44,081 nucleotides of DNA from an uncultured Collinsella sp. (GCA_902465265.1 CABQMF010000010.1:1-44081), one strand, 5' to 3'; shown: positions 14,535-23,524, counted from the first letter of the stretch. Notes: generated by a model not told the origin, from the letters alone. Translations and numbers: made by a program.

Positions 14535-15251
14535 TTAACGTTTCTTCTTGCTCTTCTTCTGCTTACGCTGCTTGCCCTTGGTCTCCTGGGGCTGGTCGCC
14601 CTGCTTGGCCTTGGCAGCGGCCTTTTCGGCCTTCATCTTCTTGCGTTTGGTCTCGATGCGCAGCTTTTTGTTGATGCGCGCCTTAAGGAAGGAGCCAAAC
14701 TGCTCGGCATCACCACGCACAAAGGTGTCCTTAGGGATCGTCACGCCCTGGTCGGCGAACATGGCCACAAAGATGCGCTCGCCGTCGAGTACGTGGTCGA
14801 GCTTCTCAAACGGGAAGAACTGCGACTTGCCGCTCTTGCCCCAGACCATCAGGCCGTCCTCGTTGGCGGCGACGCGGCGATAGCGGCCGCCCATGGACTC
14901 GTCGGCCTCGACGGCATCGATAAAGTCGCGGGCGAGCGTGTGGTGCAGGTTTTTGCTCCACCAGGCCAAAAAGGCGCCGAACACGATCAGGACGACGCCA
15001 AACTTGATCCAGTTGCCGCCGGCCACCAGCATGCCGATGCCGATGAGCGCGGCAATTGCCGCGGCGACATACAGCGAGCCGCGGCGCCTGGGCGAGGCAA
15101 CCAAGCGGGCGAAATCGGTGACGAGGTCGTTTTCGTACTGATACTCGTTGAGGTACAGGATGCCGTCATCGGCTGCTGCCTGCGCCTCGAGCGCGACCTC
15201 GACCTGGTCGGCTGCTTCGGAGGGGACGAGGTTGGGCTCTGCGTCTGCCAT
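14535..15251 (-). CDS. YcxB-like membrane protein
   Basis: Putative membrane protein of 238 residues. Seen: a soluble N-terminus (1-55), two adjacent membrane spans (about 59-77 and 83-100), a C-terminal beta-rich domain (about 105-205) with a DGLMVWGKSGKSQFFPFEKL segment like YcxB family proteins, and a strongly basic Lys-rich tail. YcxB proteins have no established function. AGGAG lies 10 bases before ATG 15251. It is transcribed divergently from dnaX and is separated from the kinase operon by the family C repeats. No functional link to its neighbours is evident. Confidence 0.75.
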   Translation of the reverse strand: MADAEPNLVPSEAADQVEVALEAQAAADDGILYLNEYQYENDLVTDFARLVASPRRRGSLYVAAAIAALIGIGMLVAGGNWIKFGVVLIVFGAFLAWWSKNLHHTLARDFIDAVEADESMGGRYRRVAANEDGLMVWGKSGKSQFFPFEKLDHVLDGERIFVAMFADQGVTIPKDTFVRGDAEQFGSFLKARINKKLRIETKRKKMKAEKAAAKAKQGDQPQETKGKQRKQKKSKKKR

Positions 15252-15291
15252 GCTCTTTGGACTCCTATCGCGGCGGGCTCGCCGTACGGGT

Positions 15292-15297
15292 TATTAT
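15292..15297 (+). promoter_or_regulatory. Possible -10 element for dnaX
   Basis: TATTAT within GGGTTATTATGGATGC, 70 bases before the dnaX start. The following GGATGC also follows the -10-like element at 3193. No clear -35. Confidence 0.35.
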
Positions 15298-15366
15298 GGA
15301 TGCAGTATGCCGTGCGACCGCATGGCCGCCGCGGCAACAAGACTCAGTATACCCGGGGGAGCACCC

Positions 15367-17808
15367 ATGGAATCGTTGTATCGAAAGTATCGCCCGCTCA
15401 CCTTCGACTCCGTGGTGGGCCAGCAACATATCGTCTCGACGCTCGAACACGCCATTACCGAGGGGCGCCTGTCCCACGCGTACCTGTTTTGCGGTCCGCG
15501 CGGCACGGGCAAGACCACCATGGCGCGTATTCTTGCCAAGGCGCTGCTCTGCCGCAATGCCGAGGCGGCGCGCGGCGAGGGTGCGAGCGGCTGCATGCCC
15601 GACGGCACCTGTGAGGAATGCGAGCTCATCGCCGAGGGCAACCACCCAGACGTCTACGAGCTCGATGCCGCAAGCCGTACCGGCGTAGACAATGTGCGCG
15701 AGGAGATCATCAACTCCGTTAACTTTGCCCCGGTGCGCGGCAAGTACAAGATCTATATCATCGACGAGGTCCACATGCTCACGACGGCGGCGTTTAACGC
15801 GCTGCTCAAGACGCTCGAGGAGCCGCCGGCGCACGTGATCTTTGTGCTGTGCACCACCGACCCGCAAAAGATTCTGGAGACCATCCTTTCGCGCTGTCAG
15901 CGCTTCGATTTCCACCGCATCGGTAACGAGGATATCGAGCACCGCCTGGCATACGTGTGCGAGCAGGAGGGCTTCGACTACGACGACGAGGCGCTTGCCA
16001 TCGTGGCGCGCCATGCCAAGGGCGGCATGCGCGACGCGCTCTCCACGCTGGAGCAGCTGAGCGTCTTCGGCAACGGCACCGTGCATGCGGACGATGCCCG
16101 CTCGCTTTTGGGCGAAGTTTCGGACCAGATTCTGGGCGAGTTTGCGCGCGCCATTGCCGATCGCGATGTCGCCGAGCTCTATGGGCTGATTCGCATGCAG
16201 GTCGAGGAGGGCAATGACCTGCTGGAGCTGACGCGCGACCTGGTGGCACATGTGCGCGACGTGTATGTTGCCTGTGTTGCCGGTGCCCGTGCCGAGCTGT
16301 TTGAGGGCGGGGCCGAACAGGCCGAAGCACTTGCTGCCGAGGCCGCTGCCTTTGGCGAGCATCCTGCCGATCGTTTGGCTCGCGTGCTGACGGTGCTCGA
16401 CGATGCCGCCTTGGAGATGAGGGGTGCGAGCGACGTGCGCCTGGTGCTCGAGATCGCCTGCACCCGCCTGGCGCGTCCCGAGGCCGATTTGACGATTGAA
16501 GCTTTGGCCGAGCGCGTGGCTCGCTTGGAGGCCATGGTTGCCAACGCCGCCGTTCCGGCGAGCGTGGCAGCTGCTCAAGCGAGTGCGCCTGCAGCATCCG
16601 TACCTGCTGTCCAGCAGCCGACGCTGATTTCGGGTGCCCGAGCTGCTACTCCTGCGGCGACCGCCGCCCCCGCTGCTACGTCCGCGCATCAGGGCGGCAT
16701 GCCTTGGGACCGCGGCGCTGCTGTTCCGGCTGCCCAGCCTGCGCCCAAGTCCGCGGCTCCGGCTCCCGCGCCCAAACCTGTAACGCCTGCACCTCAACCC
16801 GTTGCGGCTCCGGCTCCCGCGCCCGCTGCATCGACCGCGCCGGCGTCCAAGCCCAACAACGCCGCCCAGGTTGCCGCCGCCGGTGCTGCCGAGACCCCTG
16901 CGGTCGAGGACGCCGGCGAGCTCCAGCGCAAATGGGTCGAGGTCGTCGAGCGCGTCAAGGCTCGTCAGGCTTCCTATGCAGGCCTGCTACTCAACGCCCG
17001 CGCCACGGCCGACGATGGCTCCAAGCTCACGGTCTCGTTCCCCGCGGGCTCGACCTTTGCCATCAAGATGCTCGGTCGCGCCGACACGCAGTCGGTGGTC
17101 CTGCCGACGGTCTGCGCGGTCTTCGGTCGTCGCACTGTCGACTACGTCCTGGATGGAGGTGGCACGCCGGCTCCTCAACATGAGGAGCATTCTCCATCTG
17201 CACGGGCTGCGGCATCTGCGGACCCGCAACCCGTGTCCTCGGCGGCCCCTGTATCCTCGAGCGCCAGCGCGCCGCAGCGGCAAGCGACGCCGGTGATGGC
17301 ACCGACCCCGTCGGCGCCTAAGCCCGCTGCGCCCAAACCTGCTGCTCCGGCACCCGCGCCCAAGTCATCCGACCTGGCTAAGGCCCCCTGGCTGCGCTCC
17401 AACAACCCTGCCGGCGCTCCCGCTACGGGCAAGCTCCCGACCGAGCCCGCGCCCCGCGCGCCCGAGCGCGCGTCCGCTCCCAAGGCTCAGCCGTCTGCGC
17501 AGTCTGCTCCGTGGGAATCCGAGCAGGTGCCCTACGACGATGCTATGGTCGGCGGTTTTGCTGCCGATGCTGGCGGGGACGATCTGCCCCCGTTCGACGT
17601 GCCGGGTGCGGCGTCCGCGCCCAAGCCCGCTGCAACTGCCCCTAAAGAGGAGGACGCCCCCGCTGCCCCTTGGGAGTCTAACCCCGGCGCCGGCAGCCCC
17701 TTCGGCCACCAGGGCGCAGCCCCGAGCATCCCGCAGACCGAGGACGAGGCCAAAGCCCTCATCCGCAGCGTCTTCGGTCAGTCCACCATCTTCAAGCCGG
17801 TGGAGTAG
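15367..17808 (+). CDS. dnaX: DNA polymerase III subunit gamma/tau
   Basis: Clamp-loader ATPase that loads the sliding clamp and links the replication polymerases. The 813-residue protein has an AAA+ module (about 1-230) with Walker A GPRGTGKT, four clustered cysteines of the DnaX zinc site, Walker B IYIIDEVH and the SRC motif. The clamp-loader collar domain follows, to about residue 375. A Pro/Ala-rich linker precedes a conserved-looking C-terminal domain (GELQRKWVEVVERVKAR to YVLDGGG, about 517-598). A second Pro/Ala-rich linker ends in a short terminal peptide, EDEAKALIRSVFG. ATG 15367 has GGGGGAG just upstream; longer frames lack a ribosome site. No obvious slippery A-tract for a gamma form is seen. 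Confidence 0.95.
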   Translation: MESLYRKYRPLTFDSVVGQQHIVSTLEHAITEGRLSHAYLFCGPRGTGKTTMARILAKALLCRNAEAARGEGASGCMPDGTCEECELIAEGNHPDVYELDAASRTGVDNVREEIINSVNFAPVRGKYKIYIIDEVHMLTTAAFNALLKTLEEPPAHVIFVLCTTDPQKILETILSRCQRFDFHRIGNEDIEHRLAYVCEQEGFDYDDEALAIVARHAKGGMRDALSTLEQLSVFGNGTVHADDARSLLGEVSDQILGEFARAIADRDVAELYGLIRMQVEEGNDLLELTRDLVAHVRDVYVACVAGARAELFEGGAEQAEALAAEAAAFGEHPADRLARVLTVLDDAALEMRGASDVRLVLEIACTRLARPEADLTIEALAERVARLEAMVANAAVPASVAAAQASAPAASVPAVQQPTLISGARAATPAATAAPAATSAHQGGMPWDRGAAVPAAQPAPKSAAPAPAPKPVTPAPQPVAAPAPAPAASTAPASKPNNAAQVAAAGAAETPAVEDAGELQRKWVEVVERVKARQASYAGLLLNARATADDGSKLTVSFPAGSTFAIKMLGRADTQSVVLPTVCAVFGRRTVDYVLDGGGTPAPQHEEHSPSARAAASADPQPVSSAAPVSSSASAPQRQATPVMAPTPSAPKPAAPKPAAPAPAPKSSDLAKAPWLRSNNPAGAPATGKLPTEPAPRAPERASAPKAQPSAQSAPWESEQVPYDDAMVGGFAADAGGDDLPPFDVPGAASAPKPAATAPKEEDAPAAPWESNPGAGSPFGHQGAAPSIPQTEDEAKALIRSVFGQSTIFKPVE

Positions 17809-17829
17809 CTGCGCAGGCGGGTATACCGC

Positions 17830-18303
17830 TCAAGAAGAGGGCTCAATGTCCGGGCGCATCTGTATTTCGGACATGTGTAGTGTGGTGCCACGTATCTCGC
17901 ATTCGAGCAGGCAGGTGCGCGACGGTCGGTCTAGGATGCTGAGGTCGATACGATACGCCGCATAGCTGTCCGTGTACTCGACTTGCTCGGCGTTGAGGGT
18001 TGCTCCGATTGTCAAGAAAGAGCCCGGTTCGGCATCGACAATCTTGGAGTCCTTTATCTTGACCTTGAACTCTTGGTAGAGGGACGGGCTGTTGTAGTAA
18101 ATGGTCCGGGTTCCGTCGGTGCACTCATCGGTCGCTTCCCATTTGACGACGGGCTTGTCCGAGCTGGCTATCAGCAGTTCTGCTCCAAAAGCTATGGCAT
18201 GGGTGATGACAACCAGCAATGCCCAGCCGACAAAGAGATAGAGAACCACATATGCAGCGGGGTGTTTTGAGCGGATGTTTTGGAGTACGGCTGGGACATT
18301 CAC
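17830..18303 (-). CDS. Small single-span membrane protein of unknown function
   Basis: I do not recognise this 157-residue protein. It has a short basic N-terminus, one long hydrophobic span (about 17-45) and an extracytoplasmic domain of about 110 residues. That domain looks beta-rich and contains four cysteines that could form disulphides. Translation is assigned to GTG 18303, with GGAGG 7 bases upstream. It is convergent with dnaX, ending 21 bases from the dnaX stop, with no clear terminator between them. It could be a horizontally acquired or lineage-specific gene. Confidence 0.7.
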   Translation of the reverse strand: MNVPAVLQNIRSKHPAAYVVLYLFVGWALLVVITHAIAFGAELLIASSDKPVVKWEATDECTDGTRTIYYNSPSLYQEFKVKIKDSKIVDAEPGSFLTIGATLNAEQVEYTDSYAAYRIDLSILDRPSRTCLLECEIRGTTLHMSEIQMRPDIEPSS

Positions 18304-18644
18304 GAGGGCACCTCCAAATTGTCATCTATGACAATCAAATTATACCCGGCCACCATGCGCGCCGCCTCGAGCAGCGGCTTGGCATTTAGCCATTTAGTGG
18401 TACGCATAAAATGTCAGATTCCGGCTCTACAAGATTTAGCTTTCAGTTTTATTCAGATGCGAATTATTCAACTTTGCATAATCTTTGGGCGCGGCTTGTA
18501 CTCTAGGACATGTATATCGACTGAGGTAGCGCGACCGCCCCGCTCGCTGGCCGCGCGCCGTGGTACGATTTTTGAGTTTGAAAGTCTCGCCGCGTCCCGG
18601 CTGCCCTTGCAGCTTGGCGTGCGGCCGCACGTAAAGGAGCCATT
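18304..18644. other. Intergenic region before ybaB
   Basis: No gene is seen, and no SRP RNA, although small RNAs are often found near dnaX-ybaB-recR. TTTGCATAATCT (18474-18485) also occurs exactly at 29254-29265 and contains a CATAAT -10-like hexamer. A second candidate, TACGAT (18564-18569), lies 75 bases before ybaB. Which one drives ybaB-recR is uncertain. Confidence 0.45.
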
Positions 18645-18965
18645 ATGGCCGGTATGAACATGCAGCAGATGATGAGGCAGGCCCGCAAGATGCAGGAGCA
18701 GCTTGCCGCCGCGCAGGAGAACCTCAAGTCCCAGACCGTCGACGCCTCCGCCGGCGGCGGCATGGTCAAGGTGACCGTTAACGGCGAGATGGAGCTCGTC
18801 AACCTCACCATCGACCCCGACGCGCTCGATCCCGAGGACGTCGATATGTTGCAGGACATGATCATGGCCGCTGTCAACGAGGCCGTCCGCGGCGTCAACG
18901 AGCTCGCCAACAAGCAGATGGGCGCCATCACCGGCGGCCTCAACATCCCGGGCATGCCGTTCTAA
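18645..18965 (+). CDS. ybaB: YbaB/EbfC family nucleoid-associated protein
   Basis: Small DNA-binding protein that forms a tweezer-like dimer and coats the nucleoid. The 106-residue sequence has the family pattern: a Met/Gln-rich N-terminal helix (NMQQMMRQARKMQEQL), a central beta-sheet (GGGMVKVTVNGEMELVNLTID) and a C-terminal helix ending in GGLNIPGMPF. AAAGGAG stands 6 bases before the ATG. It lies 15 bases upstream of recR, the usual dnaX-ybaB-recR order, here interrupted by one inserted minus-strand gene. Confidence 0.96.
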   Translation: MAGMNMQQMMRQARKMQEQLAAAQENLKSQTVDASAGGGMVKVTVNGEMELVNLTIDPDALDPEDVDMLQDMIMAAVNEAVRGVNELANKQMGAITGGLNIPGMPF

Positions 18966-18980
18966 GACACGCATATATAT

Positions 18981-19577
18981 ATGAGTGCGAATCACAGTCT
19001 GCAAAAACTGCTCGATGAGCTGGGCCGTCTGCCGGGCATTGGTCCCAAGTCGGCCCAGCGCATCGCCTATTATCTGCTCGAGGCCGATGCCGAGGAGGCC
19101 CGCCGCCTGGCCGAGGCCATCCTGGAGGTCAAGCAGGAGGTCCACTTTTGCAGCCGTTGCTTTAACTACGCCACGGCCGACGAGTGCTCCATCTGTCAGG
19201 ATCCGATGCGCGATACCACTCGCATTTGCGTGGTGGGCGAGCCGCGCGACGTCCAGGCAATCGAGCGCACGGGCAGCTACCATGGCCTGTACCATGTGCT
19301 GGGCGGCGTGATCAGCCCCATGGACAAGATCGGCCCCGAGCAGCTGCATATCCGCGAGCTGCTGGCGCGCTTGGGCCACGAGGACATCCACGAGGTCATT
19401 ATCGCCACCAATCCCAACATTGAGGGCGAGACCACGGCGAGCTACCTCGCTCGCACCATCAAGCCATTGGGCGTTGAGGTATCGCGTCTTGCGAGTGGCC
19501 TTCCCGTGGGCGGCGACTTGGAGTATGCCGACGAGCTTACGCTTGGCCGCGCTATCGAGGCCCGCCGCGCGATCTAG
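18981..19577 (+). CDS. recR: Recombination protein RecR
   Basis: Forms a ring that, with RecO, loads RecA at gaps during recombinational repair. The 198-residue protein shows the N-terminal helix-hairpin-helix (LPGIGPKSAQRIAYYL), a four-cysteine zinc site (Cys57, 60, 69, 72; CSRC and CSIC) and a Toprim domain (ICVVGEPRDVQAIE and TNPNIEGETTASYL). Full family length. No good Shine-Dalgarno sequence precedes ATG 18981; the 15-base gap after ybaB is an AT-alternating ATATATAT stretch, so translation may depend on coupling to ybaB. Confidence 0.96.
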   Translation: MSANHSLQKLLDELGRLPGIGPKSAQRIAYYLLEADAEEARRLAEAILEVKQEVHFCSRCFNYATADECSICQDPMRDTTRICVVGEPRDVQAIERTGSYHGLYHVLGGVISPMDKIGPEQLHIRELLARLGHEDIHEVIIATNPNIEGETTASYLARTIKPLGVEVSRLASGLPVGGDLEYADELTLGRAIEARRAI

Positions 19578-19752
19578 GCGGCGTCAGCTCCGCGGCATGT
19601 CCCGTCGGCCTGCCGCACGGGGCGCTCATAATTGGGCGCGCGTTCATTTATTTGTTGTGCAACAAACCTGCTTTTCATCCGCTTATCGCGTGGATGGGTC
19701 CGCTCGCACCTCGTATTTGCCCATTCGTTGCGCAACCTTTTGGGTTCGCTGA

Positions 19753-19805
19753 TACACTCAACTGTGGATATGAAAGAATGCGCCGCTCCTGAGCGGCGTG
19801 TTTTT
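19753..19805 (+). promoter_or_regulatory. -10-like element followed by a terminator-like hairpin
   Basis: TACACT (19753-19758) precedes a hairpin CGCCGCT-CCTG-AGCGGCG (19781-19798) followed by TGTTTTT. The ribosome site of the next gene starts four bases after the T-tract and its ATG is 15 bases after it. There is no room for another promoter, so transcripts reaching 19821 must pass the hairpin. It may act as an attenuator or stabilise the 5' end. Confidence 0.5.
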
Positions 19806-19820
19806 GTTGGAGGAGAACGC

Positions 19821-20726
19821 ATGCGGCCCGGGGGCACTCAGACAAAGCATGGCGCCGCGGTGCGCATGCGACGCCGGCTGGGCCTGGCGCCTCGGGCGTA
19901 TGTGCTGCTGTCTTGCTCGCTCGTGCTGGTCGTAGCCGGTGTTTCGGCTTATGGCACGACGGTGCCGTCCATGGTGCAGGCGCATGCTGCGCGCGAGCTG
20001 CATATTGGGCGCAAGGCCAAAAGCGACTTGGGAACGACAACCGGATATGCGTGGGCGAGCGTGGTCTCGCATGTTGTGTTCGGTGGCGACGATGCGGACG
20101 GTCCCGAAACATCGGACAACGAGGTTACGCTGGCAAACGGCAAGACCATCGTGCTCACCAACACCAAGATCATCCATCATCTTTCCGATAACAGCGTTTC
20201 GACCGTCGTGAACAAGGCCGAGCAGCAAAAGGGTCAGGATACGCAGCAGTCGGGGAAACCTGGCGGCTCCGGTTCGTCTGGCTCCAGCTCCGATTCGTCG
20301 AACTCGAGCGGTGGCTCCGGTTCGGGCTCCGCCTCCGGCGGGTCTGGGAGCAACAGCTCGACGGGCGGCAACACCGGTGGCAATACAAACTCCAGCGGCC
20401 TTTCGGCTGCCGAGGAGGAAAACATACACAGTTGGCTCGTGACCAAGTGCAATATGCTCGACGGCTATGTCTCTCGGGCAAATAGCGCGGTCTCGACCTA
20501 TAACGCAACAGGCGATACCGGGCCGTGCGATAGCCTGGCCGACGATATGTTTGTCATCCGTGCCGAGTTTGGCCGGCAAACGTTTTCTCCCCAGTCAAAG
20601 TGGTATCAGCAATACGCTAACCTATGGGGCTGCTACACCAATCTGTGCAAATGGGTGGGGCATTACGGCAATGACGACGTCGCGCTCAACACCTTCAATA
20701 CCAAAGTGGCGGCGATCGCCCTATGA
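19821..20726 (+). CDS. Exported or membrane-anchored protein with Ser/Gly-rich linker
   Basis: I do not recognise this 301-residue protein. It has a basic N-terminus, one hydrophobic span (about 27-48) that could be a signal anchor, an extracytoplasmic segment, a long Ser/Gly/Asn-rich linker (about 150-195) and a C-terminal, probably helical domain (about 196-301). That domain has three cysteines and is rich in Trp and Tyr. ATG 19821 has GGAGGAG upstream. The gene overlaps the next by ATGA (20723-20726), so it is translationally coupled to the kinase-like protein and probably works with it at the cell surface. It might be a sensor domain or wall-binding partner. Confidence 0.7.
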   Translation: MRPGGTQTKHGAAVRMRRRLGLAPRAYVLLSCSLVLVVAGVSAYGTTVPSMVQAHAARELHIGRKAKSDLGTTTGYAWASVVSHVVFGGDDADGPETSDNEVTLANGKTIVLTNTKIIHHLSDNSVSTVVNKAEQQKGQDTQQSGKPGGSGSSGSSSDSSNSSGGSGSGSASGGSGSNSSTGGNTGGNTNSSGLSAAEEENIHSWLVTKCNMLDGYVSRANSAVSTYNATGDTGPCDSLADDMFVIRAEFGRQTFSPQSKWYQQYANLWGCYTNLCKWVGHYGNDDVALNTFNTKVAAIAL

Positions 20727-22564
20727 CGAACGACCTCGCTTCTGCGGCAGCCCAGTCGCTCAACCGTGATCCCATGGTGGGTCTGCGCCTGGCGCGCGTC
20801 GATGGGTTTGAGCCGGCCGTCGCCCTGGGCGCGGACGAGCTTCCCGCCTACCTGCGCCGTTTTACGATGTTGTTTGCCGATGACGCCACCATGCGCCGCG
20901 GCGGTATCGGCCGTGTGACGCGTGCCGTCAACGCGCAGGGCGAGGCCGTGGCGCTCAAGCAGCTCATCTTGCCAACGCGCGACGAATTTGATGACGATGT
21001 CGCCCACGAGGCGCTGGTCACCAAGTTCAAGGCGGCGTTTCGCGAGGAATATGAATGCCATCGTGCCCTTTCGGGCCTTAAGGGCTTTCCCCGCTTGTAC
21101 GGGTGGGGCGAGGTCGACGGCGTGCCCGCGATTGTCATGGAGTGGGTCGAGGGCGAGACGCTCGCTCGCCTGCGCTCGCGCCTTGCCGTGGACGACGCCG
21201 GGCGTCTGTCGCCGCTCGTGGCGGCGCGCCTGGGTCACGACCTGTTCGATCTGCTCTGCCGCATGAGCTTGGTAGGCGACGGTTTTGTCCACCGCGATAT
21301 CTCGCCCGCTAATATCATGGTGCGCACGGCGCGTCTGCCGCTCGACCGACAGCTTGCCGAGGGCACCTTCGACCTGTGCTTGATCGATTTTGGCTCGTCG
21401 CTGGCGCTCGAGCCCGCCTCTGCGGTGGCCGGCACCGGCGGCAAGGCGTCGTTTACCGAGCGCTATGCCACGCTGCGCCGTGCGACGGTTGCCTACGCCC
21501 CACCCGAGATGCTCACCGACGATATCCCCGACCTGCGCATGCTTCGCATGTCGCCGGCGATCGATGTCTATGCAGCGGCGAGTACGGTCTACGAGCTCAT
21601 TGCCGGTGTCGCGCCGTACGAAGTAGCGCCGGGTGCGTCAGGTACTTCGGGCTCGCGCAAAAAGACACGCGATATCGCCAGCCCTTATCGCCTCAAGATG
21701 GATACGCTGCCCGATTATCCCGTCGGCGCCCACGCGCCCGGCTGCGACTTGACGCAACTGCTGCGACGCGAGCCCGATGTGGCACTTGCCGCGGCCGAAC
21801 AGGCTCAGCAGCTGGGGCTCGATCCAAATTCCGAGGATCTGCGCGATGCGCTGGCGTTTGTCGACGCTCAGCTGTTCGATGTGGTGATGGCCTGCCTGTC
21901 CTGCCATCAGGAAGATCGTCCCGAGCCGGCTGCGGTGGAGGCGGCACTCTCGGCATTTTGTGACCACTATGCGCAAAATGTCGCCCGCTCGCTTCGCGCC
22001 GAGCCGCTCATGCCATGCCCGATGGAGGTATCGGGCCGGGCGATGCGACGTATGGCGATGGTTGGTGCGACGGCGGTATGCGGCGTGCTTTGGGCTGTGG
22101 TCGTGGTATCAGCGGCGTTTTTGGTGTCGGGCGCCCATGTGACGCTCGTCGTGGGACCGCTTATGTGGTCCGGGAAGCTGCCGGCCATTATCGCCGCGCT
22201 GGCGTTGGCGCTGCCGGGCATGGTGGGCATCGCCGCCGGGGCCTTGGCGCGCGATCGCCGTGCGGGATTCCTGCAGGGCGTGTTGGCCCTTTCCGCCTGC
22301 GAGGTTCCGGCTCTGGCCGCACTCGCATGTGCCGTGTTTTCCCAGCATGCCGTGGCGGGTGGCCTGGTGGCCGCCATAATTGCAACCTATGCGCTCACGT
22401 GGTTTTTGCTAGCGATGGGGTTTGCCTTTGAGCTTCCCGTCGTGTCAGCACGACGTGCGAAAATTTCCATGGCGACGCCGCTTGCGGGCGGAGCCGCGGC
22501 TGTCCGCGCCTTTGGCGGGCCGGCCGAAGTATCCGACACGATCTCTGCGACCAAGGAGGGCTAA
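20723..22564 (+). CDS. Membrane-anchored protein kinase-like protein with HRDIS loop
   Basis: Second atypical kinase in the window, 613 residues. Seen: a glycine loop RRGGIGRV (about 58-65), ALKQ (Lys79), a long insert, the catalytic loop HRDISPAN (Asp192), DFG (222-224), and a large helical lobe to about 425. The lysine two residues after the catalytic Asp (HRDxK) is serine here, which may weaken phosphotransfer. The C-terminal part (about 435-580) has roughly four membrane spans and a short cytoplasmic tail. It is coupled to the upstream secreted protein and followed after 3 bases by an FHA gene. The arrangement implies that its phosphorylated substrate is read by that FHA protein. Whether it is an active kinase is not known. 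Confidence 0.88.
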   Translation: MTNDLASAAAQSLNRDPMVGLRLARVDGFEPAVALGADELPAYLRRFTMLFADDATMRRGGIGRVTRAVNAQGEAVALKQLILPTRDEFDDDVAHEALVTKFKAAFREEYECHRALSGLKGFPRLYGWGEVDGVPAIVMEWVEGETLARLRSRLAVDDAGRLSPLVAARLGHDLFDLLCRMSLVGDGFVHRDISPANIMVRTARLPLDRQLAEGTFDLCLIDFGSSLALEPASAVAGTGGKASFTERYATLRRATVAYAPPEMLTDDIPDLRMLRMSPAIDVYAAASTVYELIAGVAPYEVAPGASGTSGSRKKTRDIASPYRLKMDTLPDYPVGAHAPGCDLTQLLRREPDVALAAAEQAQQLGLDPNSEDLRDALAFVDAQLFDVVMACLSCHQEDRPEPAAVEAALSAFCDHYAQNVARSLRAEPLMPCPMEVSGRAMRRMAMVGATAVCGVLWAVVVVSAAFLVSGAHVTLVVGPLMWSGKLPAIIAALALALPGMVGIAAGALARDRRAGFLQGVLALSACEVPALAALACAVFSQHAVAGGLVAAIIATYALTWFLLAMGFAFELPVVSARRAKISMATPLAGGAAAVRAFGGPAEVSDTISATKEG

Positions 22565-22567
22565 GCC

Positions 22568-23506
22568 ATGGCTTCTCAAGCTGAGCTCACCCCGTGCGGG
22601 GCAATGTTTGACATCTTTAAGCGCGCCGCGCACCTGAGCCATATCGAACTGTGCGGCCTGGTGCTCTCGAGCCGCCCGCTCGCCGACGGCCGTAGTCCGC
22701 AGAGCCGTGCCGCCGATCGCTCCTGGGTTTCGCGCTTTATCGTGCGCGCGCCGGTCGGCACGCTGCAGGAACGTTATTTTGCCGATTACGGTACCTCGGC
22801 CGCGCGCATTATGTCGCAGCTGGCCCTGCGCCGTCGCAATCCCATGGACGCCGCGGCCGTGACCAATATGGTGTGCGGCCCCGCTGGCGAGCCCATGGTG
22901 TTGGCACTCGAGGAATGCCACCAGGACACGAATCTCTATCGCAATGCGCTCGAGCGCCTGTCGCAGGCGGCTGAACTCATGCCCGCCGAGCGCGCCGAGG
23001 CCATCCTGGTGTTGTTTGTCGCCGTGGGCTGCTCGGCAGATGTACGTTCGTCGGTGACCTATGCCATCGACTACGCTCATGCGACCTGTGGCGGCGCCAC
23101 GTCGACGCCGCGCTCGCTGAGCACATCTTCGGTCGCGGGCGAGCACGAGGTCGCGCCGGCGCATCCGCTGGGACTGCTGCGCGTGCAAAACGGCTACGTG
23201 GTGAGCGCTCCGCGCTGGATTCAGCCGAGTGAAGAAGGCGTCGAGATCGGCGCGCTGGCAACGGGGGAGGGCGACATCACCGACGTCGGCGACGACGTCT
23301 CGGCCCGCCATGCCCATATCTGGTGCGACGATTCTGGCACATGGTTTGTCGAGGACCTGTCGTCCACGAACGGCACCGTGGTGGTAAACGGGGCCACGAG
23401 CGTGTGTATTCAAGTAGAGCCTGGCCGCTCCGCCCAGCTCAACCCCGGCGACGAGCTCAAACTCGGCGAATCCACCACCTACGCCATCCTCCTCGGCGCC
23501 CTCTAA
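22568..23506 (+). CDS. FHA-domain protein with novel N-terminal domain
   Basis: A soluble protein of 312 residues. The C-terminal third (about 205-312) is an FHA domain with an SARHAHIW motif and SSTNGT, the phosphothreonine-binding signature. The expected GR-S loop (EIGALATGEGDI) is degenerate, so binding specificity may differ. The N-terminal 195 residues match no family I know; they are mixed helix and strand, with no membrane span. It starts 3 bases after the kinase-like gene. The three genes 19821-23506 read as one transcript and are likely one pathway. A family B repeat follows 18 bases after its stop. Confidence 0.85.
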   Translation: MASQAELTPCGAMFDIFKRAAHLSHIELCGLVLSSRPLADGRSPQSRAADRSWVSRFIVRAPVGTLQERYFADYGTSAARIMSQLALRRRNPMDAAAVTNMVCGPAGEPMVLALEECHQDTNLYRNALERLSQAAELMPAERAEAILVLFVAVGCSADVRSSVTYAIDYAHATCGGATSTPRSLSTSSVAGEHEVAPAHPLGLLRVQNGYVVSAPRWIQPSEEGVEIGALATGEGDITDVGDDVSARHAHIWCDDSGTWFVEDLSSTNGTVVVNGATSVCIQVEPGRSAQLNPGDELKLGESTTYAILLGAL

Positions 23507-23524
23507 CTCATCCCCCCAAATAAC

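Noticed and set aside
15265..16797. 510-codon minus-strand frame opposite dnaX
   Set aside because: Overlaps the AAA+ motifs of dnaX; no family resemblance.
18304..18644. SRP (4.5S) RNA near dnaX-ybaB-recR
   Set aside because: The conserved loop GGAAGGAAGC/AGCAG-type sequences were not found in this gap.
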